Program-made: the position numbers and the translations under genes
Notes under the pieces: model-generated
Told to the model about the DNA's origin: nothing
What the model saw: only the letters and a program-made list of their open reading frames with translations
Databases searched by the model: none
Part shown: piece after piece, positions 57,673-64,000 of the stretch
How positions within the stretch are numbered: position 1 is the first letter of the stretch
How the letters are laid out: each line of letters begins with the position of its first letter
NCBI GenBank assembly: GCA_964304625.1
Contig: OZ199839.1
Coordinates: forward strand, 8,432,001-8,496,000
DNA: 64,000 bases
Direction of reading: 5' to 3'
Source of the DNA: Kudoa neothunni
Taxonomy: Eukaryota > Cnidaria

Positions 57673-59221
57673 TTAAGGAGTTTGTTTTTGTTGGTCATCG
57701 CTTCCCATTTCTTTCTCTTCCTCTTGAATAAGTTCTTCTTCTTTCTTGATAATATCGTACATTGTTTCATGGCTCACTTTTTCGCCCTCATCAGAAGCAA
57801 TATTAATCTCGAGCTCTTTCACCTAATGATCACAGGATTTGAAAGTCACAAAAGAATAGCTAAAGGTCGAACAAAATCAATGAAATTACTATTCTCTCCG
57901 GTAGCGCTTTGATAACGTTAGTGATAAAAGAACTGTCCTCTGATTCAGCCAACCTGGTGAGCAACATAAAAAGCACTGGCACTCCATGATTGACGCGATG
58001 GTATATCCACTAATGCGAATGATGATATGTGAGTTTTTAATTTTACTTGGAAATCAGAATAAATTAATTACCCGATGGAGCTTTTGTTTGAGCAATTCAT
58101 CGGAGAAAAATGAATGCAAAAGACCGCGTCTCTCACAGTTGGCAACCAGAACATCCCTAGTAACACCTTCAAATCCATTCTCTACCATTTTTTGAAGTTC
58201 CTACATCAAACAGAATATATTTATAAGACAATTTAGGTAGATTTGGAGAGAGAAAGCGTAATAGGATTTCAATTATTCCACTAATTTAATTACTTACCTC
58301 ATCACTTTTTTCAATCTCATCCAACTTGGTCAACGTCAATTCGTCCATGTATTCGGGATCAAGTTTGGAATCTTTTTTAATCCACACTGTACGAAATAAA
58401 CTTTGAAGCTCTTCACTGGTGAGTATATCTGTGAGATCATCCTCGGACATATATTTTGAATATCTAACCAAATCTCTATGGTGGATTTTTCTTCTTCCCG
58501 ATCTCACCTCATCCATTAGCTTAGCGAAATCCTGACTAAGTGTGGTGTTTCGGCGATAGTGATATTTTCCTATTTCCGCATACATTGTGCTTCTATACTC
58601 GAGATCCATCATTAATCGTTGTCTTATTGTATCCAGCTAGATGTATTTTGGTATAGATTCGATTAATTGATTAAAATAAACGAATAAAAAATCATTATCC
58701 ACATATGAAATTTACTTCAGTTCGGTGACCATGGAAAGTCGAAGGTAGAAACCCTGGAAAGATCTTCACTATAAACGGTAATGCAAACTCCGCAAAAGGT
58801 ATTAAAACCAGCGCCAAAAATGGCACCAACCGAAATATATCAACCACTGTTCTTCTCAGCTTGTAGGCATTAAAATTAAATCAAAAAACATTAAATTATG
58901 AATTACCTGCAGTCTTTCACGCACACTCAAGTTTTTCCCATTCAACAATCTCCTGATGTAACGAGTTGAAAGTTTGATATCAAGAAAAAACAATTTGGTC
59001 CCATTTTTATAATGAGTCAACTCCTCAATGAATCGTTGTTTCAACGGTTTTTTAACCGCCAAAGATTCTTTTTTATTTTCTTTACTCGTACACATAAATT
59101 TTCTTTCCACAAAAAATTCATTTCCACAGACTTTTATAAAAGACTCTCTCGAATATGGAGCATTCTTCACATGTGTGAAATTGATAGTATGGGTCGAAAA
59201 TTGCGCGCGTGTAAATCTATG
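57673..59221 (-). CDS. LETM1: LETM1-family mitochondrial inner-membrane protein, short form
   Basis: Minus strand. Exons: about 59221-58907, 58859-58716, 58636-58298, 58200-58072, 58009-57890 and 57822-57673, all joined in frame (about 400 aa). Exon 1 contains [20 protein letters not shown] and [14 protein letters not shown], matching the family's HYYhGFrLLWiDtKiA...LNGhsLTRRERrQ. Exon 2 carries the single Pro-bearing membrane helix ([20 protein letters not shown], then [11 protein letters not shown]). Ribosome-binding-like helices follow. The protein stops after an acidic helix ([15 protein letters not shown]), without the C-terminal EF-hand of vertebrate LETM1. LETM1 mediates K+/H+ or Ca2+/H+ exchange and cristae upkeep. 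The start codon is unresolved: no in-frame ATG precedes GTG at 59170 before a TAA, so a 5' exon is missing from this model. Confidence 0.9.
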
Positions 59222-59630
59222 TAAACGGATTTAACTTTTCCCACATATACAAATATTTTACGCCGCATTTGTCGCAACCAAAACAAAAGGTTTCAACCCA
59301 AGACTCCACTGTGGCATTTAGATTGTGCATGCGCATAAATACAAATGAATCTCATTTTATAGTTTAAATTTCTCCATAAATACAATAACAACAATATTTT
59401 GTGAGAATTATATAAATTTCAATTGAAAAATTAAATTTAACAGAGCATTAGTTTAATTATGATTTCGAGTAATATGCGAAATTTTCCCAACACATTCATC
59501 GGATTATATGCTAAGAGGATTCGTCCCCAAGTTCCAATTCTATTTTAGATCGGTTTTTTTAAAAAGTCTGACAACTGGTAGCTTTTTATTGATATGATTG
59601 AATACTCTGTCACATGATGTAGTTTCAAAT
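59222..59630. promoter_or_regulatory. Divergent LETM1/HAGH spacer with NRF1-like palindrome
   Basis: A 400-bp spacer between two divergent genes. TGTGCATGCGCATA at 59325-59338 approximates the NRF1 palindrome, and CGCGCGC occurs at about 59203 at the LETM1 5' end. It may act on both genes; the unlocated first exon of LETM1 could also lie here. Confidence 0.4.
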
Positions 59631-60688
59631 ATGCTAGTTGTTCCTGTGCCTGCATTACAAGACAATTATATGTATATGGTGATTGAGAATGGCGTAAATC
59701 TTTTGGTGGATCCAGTAGAACCTTGGAAAGTGAACTTTAGCTGATTTATTTAGAGGTGACAATTGTGTTTAGTTAAAACAAGTGATTGATGCGAATGGTT
59801 ATCCCCATCCAACAGCGATTCTTACAACTCATCACCATGGGTGAGCGTGTGTGAGTTTTTCACCAATAACCAACCATTTAGAGATCATGCGGGAGGAAAT
59901 GTGGAAGCGGTTAATCTTTTTGGAAAGATGGATGTGTATGGTGGTGATATGTCCACTATAAGTGGCTGTACTAAGGCTGTAAAAGATGGAGATGTGTTCA
60001 TGGTGAGAACTTTGCTGTTTTTTTTCGACTGAATTAGTTTAGTTCGATTCATTTGAAGTTTTCTGTATTCACACTCCTTGCCATACAAGAGATCATATTT
60101 GTTATTATATCGACAACAGTTCATTGGGTGGAATGGTGTTTACAGGTGATCACATGAGACCAATGTTAGATAAGGAGTGATTGGAGCTAGGAGATACTTT
60201 GTTTGTGAGTGGTTGTGGAAAGTTCTTCGAAGGCAACGCCCAACAAATGGATATTGCTCTCAACGAAAAACTCGCCTCTCTCCCTCCTTCAACTGTGATT
60301 TTTTATTTCTATACTGAGTTTATGTCGATTATGTTTAGAAAGTTTATTGTGGTCACGAGTACACTGTTCAAAATCTTAAATTTTGCACCTCCATAGAACC
60401 CAACAATAAACATATTGACGCAAAATTGAAATGGGCAATTGTACGCCATTTTCGTTCCGATATTTATTATATTTGTATTTTTAGGGAGAACGATCTATAG
60501 GCCATTTTACAATTCCTTCTACCATTGCGGATGAACTAAATTGCAATGTGTTCATGAGAGTGAAGTAGCCATTGTTTTTGTGACTTGATTCAGAATTGTT
60601 TAGTATATTAAAGGAATCGTTGGGTTGCAGTTCCACTGCAGAAGCAATGGACCTATTGCGTTCGAAAAAGAACTCGTTTCGTGGTTAG
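59631..60688 (+). CDS. HAGH: Hydroxyacylglutathione hydrolase (glyoxalase II)
   Basis: Eight exons, 253 aa: 59631-59729, 59773-59840, 59882-60002, 60043-60145, 60191-60294, 60339-60440, 60485-60564, 60604-60688. The metallo-beta-lactamase zinc ligands are all present: THHHGDH across the exon 2/3 junction (Trp of the usual THHHWDH is Gly), TPCHTRDH, the Asp in VFTGDTLF, and GHEY. Family blocks [24 protein letters not shown] and [17 protein letters not shown] follow, then a terminal glutathione-site helix. It hydrolyses S-D-lactoylglutathione to D-lactate, finishing methylglyoxal detoxification. The N-terminus begins at the catalytic domain without a presequence, so a cytosolic form is predicted. 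Diverges from LETM1. Confidence 0.95.
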
Positions 60689-61225
60689 TTCTCTTGATTG
60701 TTCGTTTATCATTTGGAGTGTTTTTCTTATCTTGATGATATATGTTTTTTACTTTATAAAACATATTTATATATATATATATATATATATGTCGTATTAT
60801 TGTTCGCTCTTCTAAGATGCGATTATTACGCAAAAATATTTTTGTAATGTTATTATAAAAATATAAAATAAGTGATATTTGTTGTTTATTTTGATTTGTG
60901 TGAGGATCATGTGCCGTGTTTAACACGATAAAAATTTCCATTTAATTCTTTACCTTAAATTATTATAATTTAAATATTAATTTAATGTTATAAATCAAAT
61001 ATTGAGACATTTTTTCGAAAACAAAGGAAGCACACAACTACTGTGCATTATTTTATGAATGTTGGATTTTACTTTAATGGTCAAATTAGTTGGCTACGAA
61101 TAGAGAAAAACGTGTAAAACTCGCCCAAATGATTTAATATTAATTGAGGAATTTCATTATGCATTATTCTCATTTTTTATGGTTTAGTTAAACCTTTTAT
61201 AAACTTTTTCATATAAAAATTTCAT
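60689..61225. other. Gene-free stretch with (TA)n repeat
   Basis: Contains a (TA)n run at 60768-60790; otherwise nothing seen. Confidence 0.6.
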
Positions 61226-61229
61226 TTAA

Positions 61230-63559
61230 CCTTACAAGTAACGTGGGGTGAAAATGACCACAGAAGAAACTACACTTCAGTTTTCTCTAAAACCAGAAAG
61301 TCTTCAATAATAAGATTTCAGGTAGGTTTTTATAATTCAAATACCTATTAAAAAATATTTTTGAAAAAATAATAAATAAACATGGCGAGGATTTAAAAAA
61401 ATACCCCAGATTTTTATTTGAAATCTCAATATTGTACAATTCAATAATTCCACTAATAAAAGAAAACTTAAATCGAACAGTGGCTTCATGTCGAAAAATG
61501 ACAAATACTTAAAATCAGTTTGAGAGTGCAAGCGTGAAAAATTGTTTTAACAAGTAATTATGAAACTGACCTCGATACATTGGATTCGGTATATACGAGG
61601 GAGTCTAACAGTGAAGACGTTGAAGATGAATCCATGATTAGCGAATATGCGCTGATTCCCTTGCAGATAAAAATAATAATTTGTGTAGCGCTATGAAACC
61701 AAGAGAAACAAAAGATGCAGAGGAAAACAGTAAATTCTAGACAAGATGTGACTGCATATGCCATTCAAAGAATTTCTACTATCGATGGACGTTTTCATCA
61801 TTTTCCCCTTGAAAAAAATGAACAAAATCATTAAATATACCAACCAGTATGGGAATAATCATTATGGGAATAAAGGGGAAAATGTTGTTCTCGATGAAAT
61901 AAATGACATCATTGGATGTATCATATATGGTTATCAATAAAGATCGACAAGAACCATTAGTTAGTTTGTTTAGATCTACTGAAGGCAGGCAAATATACAA
62001 AGGTTTATTTTCTCTGCGAAGATTTAGACAATTAACTAGAGTGATCCATTTTCACGGAGTAAATACAAGAGAGCAGAGAAAATTACTGGATAAATTCTTC
62101 CCCATTGGAGAGATCGAGAGATCTGGGTCAATATTGCGAGCAAAAGTTATAATCCAGGGTTTGATGTGTGTCTTGATGAACAGTTGGTATCTTTTAGGGG
62201 TAACTGCTCCTTCAGGCAATACATCAAGAATAAATCTGCGAAATACGGATTAAAAGTTTTGTTATCAGTAGATCCGCAGACTTACTATGTATTAAATATG
62301 GATGCAAATATTGGTTGGAAATGTTCGATTGATGTCAAAGTTCATGATGCAATTTGGTTTGCGATAATTCTTTTACATCGATTTCTTTGGCTGATGAATT
62401 AATCAACAGAAGAATGACCATAATTGGTGCAATTCGTAAGAACAAACAAGATATACCATCATTCCTCCTCCCAAATAGAAGAACCCCGGTGAATGAATCA
62501 AAATTTGTTTTCAACAGAAAGAAAGTGTTGGTATCGTTCACTCCAAAGAAAAATAAGAATGTCCTCCTATTGTGTACATCCAACCATAACGCAAATATTT
62601 CTAGGATGTTCTCTCGTAAGCCGGATGTTATCCTACAGTATAATGCTGCTAAAGGAAGCGTTGAAATTTTAGGTCGTATGTTGGCATCGGTTTCAATGAG
62701 ACGATTCACCAGAAGATGGCCGTTAGTTATGTTTTACAACGTGATTGATATCTCACATTTAAATGAATTTGTAGTTTACAAGAAGATATTTAACTACCAA
62801 AATATTAAAAAACGAGACTTTTTGAAAAAAGTCACTTTCGAATTATCTGAACCATTGAACAAAATTCCACAGATAATAGAGCATACAGATTCTATAAGTC
62901 CTCCACATTCTGTTGGAAAATATTGCAAAAAAAGATGTATCGGGTGTCGTCGAAACAAAGATAAAAAAACAACCAGCACATGTGATCTTTGTAAGCGTCT
63001 ATGTTGCAAAGATTATTCTTTATAGTTATTTATAACATGAATTTTAATTAGTTTGTTCACATGATCATATGTTATTTTATTACAATTGTTCAATTATTTT
63101 CTATATATCAAATAATTTTTAAACTTAACTTATTTGCTCCTAAATAATGACATAAAAATAGAAATTATTCAATGAAATTAACGCCTGTGTAATTTACTGT
63201 ATTACACTTAATTGCCGATTTTACATTATAAAAATAGAAAACATTATTTTTTTTCAATAAACCAATTATAGTTTTATGTATTTTTTTATATTTTATGAGG
63301 ATTTTAAGAGAATTATATAAACAGTAATTTTAAATTTCGACAATCGCGCTTTATATAGACGATATATACATACGCACGTGCGCGGATAAATGTAAAACGT
63401 GAAAATAATAGGGAAAACCTACAGATTTTACAATTTTATTTCAATTTTGGTTAGTAAATAACCTAAGGAAGTGACATATGCAAAAATCCTTAGGGGTCTT
63501 TTTTCACCCTACATTTAATATTTACTAAGAAGGTGCCTAATTTTGTGTTACTTAGAAGG
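61230..63559 (+). mobile_element. piggyBac-family DNA transposon (2.33 kb) with TTAA duplications
   Basis: TTAA at 61226-61229 and 63560-63563 flank inverted ends CCTTACAAGTAAC (left) and CCTTCTAAGTAAC (right, reversed), agreeing at 11 of 13. Each end has an inner hairpin-like GGGTGAAAA...GACC motif (GGGGTGAAAATGACC at 61244; GGGTGAAAAAAGACCCC reversed at about 63497-63513). The transposase frame lies in the expected orientation between them. TTAA duplication is diagnostic of piggyBac. Confidence 0.88.
61580..63024 (+). pseudogene. piggyBac transposase, frameshifted
   Basis: An acidic start (TLDSVYTRESNSEDVEDESM, about 61574) leads into the core. Coding character moves between frames near 61910, 62170-62250 and 62350-62400. 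Family blocks: QIYKGLFSLRRFRQLTRVIHF, LDEQLVSFRGNCSFRQYIKN, KYGLK, DPQTYYVLNMD, VCDNSFTS, TRRWPLVMFYNVIDIS. The three catalytic Asp (in LDEQ, VCDN and NVID) are all present. The C-terminal Cys-rich DNA-binding domain is complete (YCKKRCIGCR ... TCDLCKRLCC). At least three frameshifts make this copy non-functional unless they are sequence errors. Confidence 0.87.
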
Positions 63560-63563
63560 TTAA

Positions 63564-64000
63564 ATACATTTTAGTCTAGATTGCTGAAAATATTTTCTCC
63601 CATAATTATAAACTAATAAAATCGCTTTTTAGCTTATTTTATTATGTACCTACATGGATAATCACTTGTGAGAATATTTTTAAATAAAATATTTTACATT
63701 GGATAATTATTTTTCAAAGTAGCAGAAATGATTGAGAGTAATAATTATGAAACTTTCTCTCGCATTGGAATTATATTGATAGAAAAAAATAAACGATACA
63801 TGATCTTCTATTTGAGAGGACCGTTATTAAATTAAAATTATGATCAGATTCTATATAACAAAATTTTTCTGGATTTTACTTTTATTTGATGAAAATCTAA
63901 TGATTAAATTTATTTATTTATTGCAATTTTCAGTAAATCCTTCAAATGGTATTTGAAGAATTTTTTTTAAATATTCAAAGGAATAATACTTTTAAATAAA
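63564..64000. other. Gene-free AT-rich end of window
   Basis: No coding or repeat signal recognised. A CGCACGTGCGCGG motif near 63372 lies just inside the piggyBac element. Confidence 0.55.

Overview
This window is animal nuclear DNA. It is strongly AT-rich, with small GT-AG introns (mostly 35-70 bp, a few over 1 kb), metazoan-type housekeeping genes (USO1/p115, PMPCB, MRPL40, LETM1, RTCB, HAGH), Kunitz-like and FN3-like secreted proteins, and cut-and-paste transposons typical of animals (Merlin/ISXO2, hAT, piggyBac, pogo/Tigger, FLYWCH-MULE) plus gypsy and Helitron-like debris. The AT bias, compact introns, diverged proteins and abundant Merlin copies would suit a fast-evolving parasitic metazoan such as a myxozoan cnidarian. 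That placement is inference from style only and is weakly held.

Layout. 1-1477 (-): an ENPP-like secreted phosphodiesterase that seems to have lost most metal ligands, cut by the window edge. 1680-7150: a transposon graveyard (gypsy remnant whose protease is split by a solo LTR with target duplication, Tigger remnant, Merlin copy 1, FLYWCH fragment). 10025-15411 (+): a 21-exon USO1/p115 homologue of 914 aa with the long coiled-coil tail replaced by a Pro/Asn/Tyr-rich tail. 15876-16436 (-): small coiled-coil protein. 16.5-20.4 kb: almost empty, one Merlin relic. 20579-21022 (+): multi-spanning membrane protein fragment. 21290-22655 (-): a secreted protein of five Kunitz-like domains, one per phase-1 exon. 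24.7-25.8 kb (-): hAT relic. 27090-29081 (+): PMPCB. 33180-36147 (+) and 41933-44823 (-): two convergent paralogues encoding large secreted type I membrane proteins with matching nine-exon architecture; MRPL40 (40151-40799) lies between them. 50037-52590 (-): RTCB. 53114-54043 (+): Merlin copy 2, dead. 54566-55219: hAT MITE with perfect 8-bp target duplication. 57673-59221 (-) LETM1 and 59631-60688 (+) HAGH diverge from a shared 400-bp spacer. 61230-63559: a piggyBac element with TTAA duplications and recognisable terminal repeats.

How the genes relate. Three genes (PMPCB, MRPL40, LETM1) act in mitochondria, HAGH clears methylglyoxal adducts, RTCB ligates tRNA halves and USO1 tethers ER-to-Golgi vesicles. 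NRF1-like GC palindromes stand just upstream of USO1 and PMPCB and in the LETM1/HAGH spacer. The most novel material is the accessory secretome: the mirror-image FN3-like pair and the Kunitz-like gene, both built of exons with phase-1 boundaries (exon shuffling), with domains that have drifted from canonical inhibitors or enzymes. Exon structures given here were read by hand from splice consensus, reading phase and family similarity; no searches were run.
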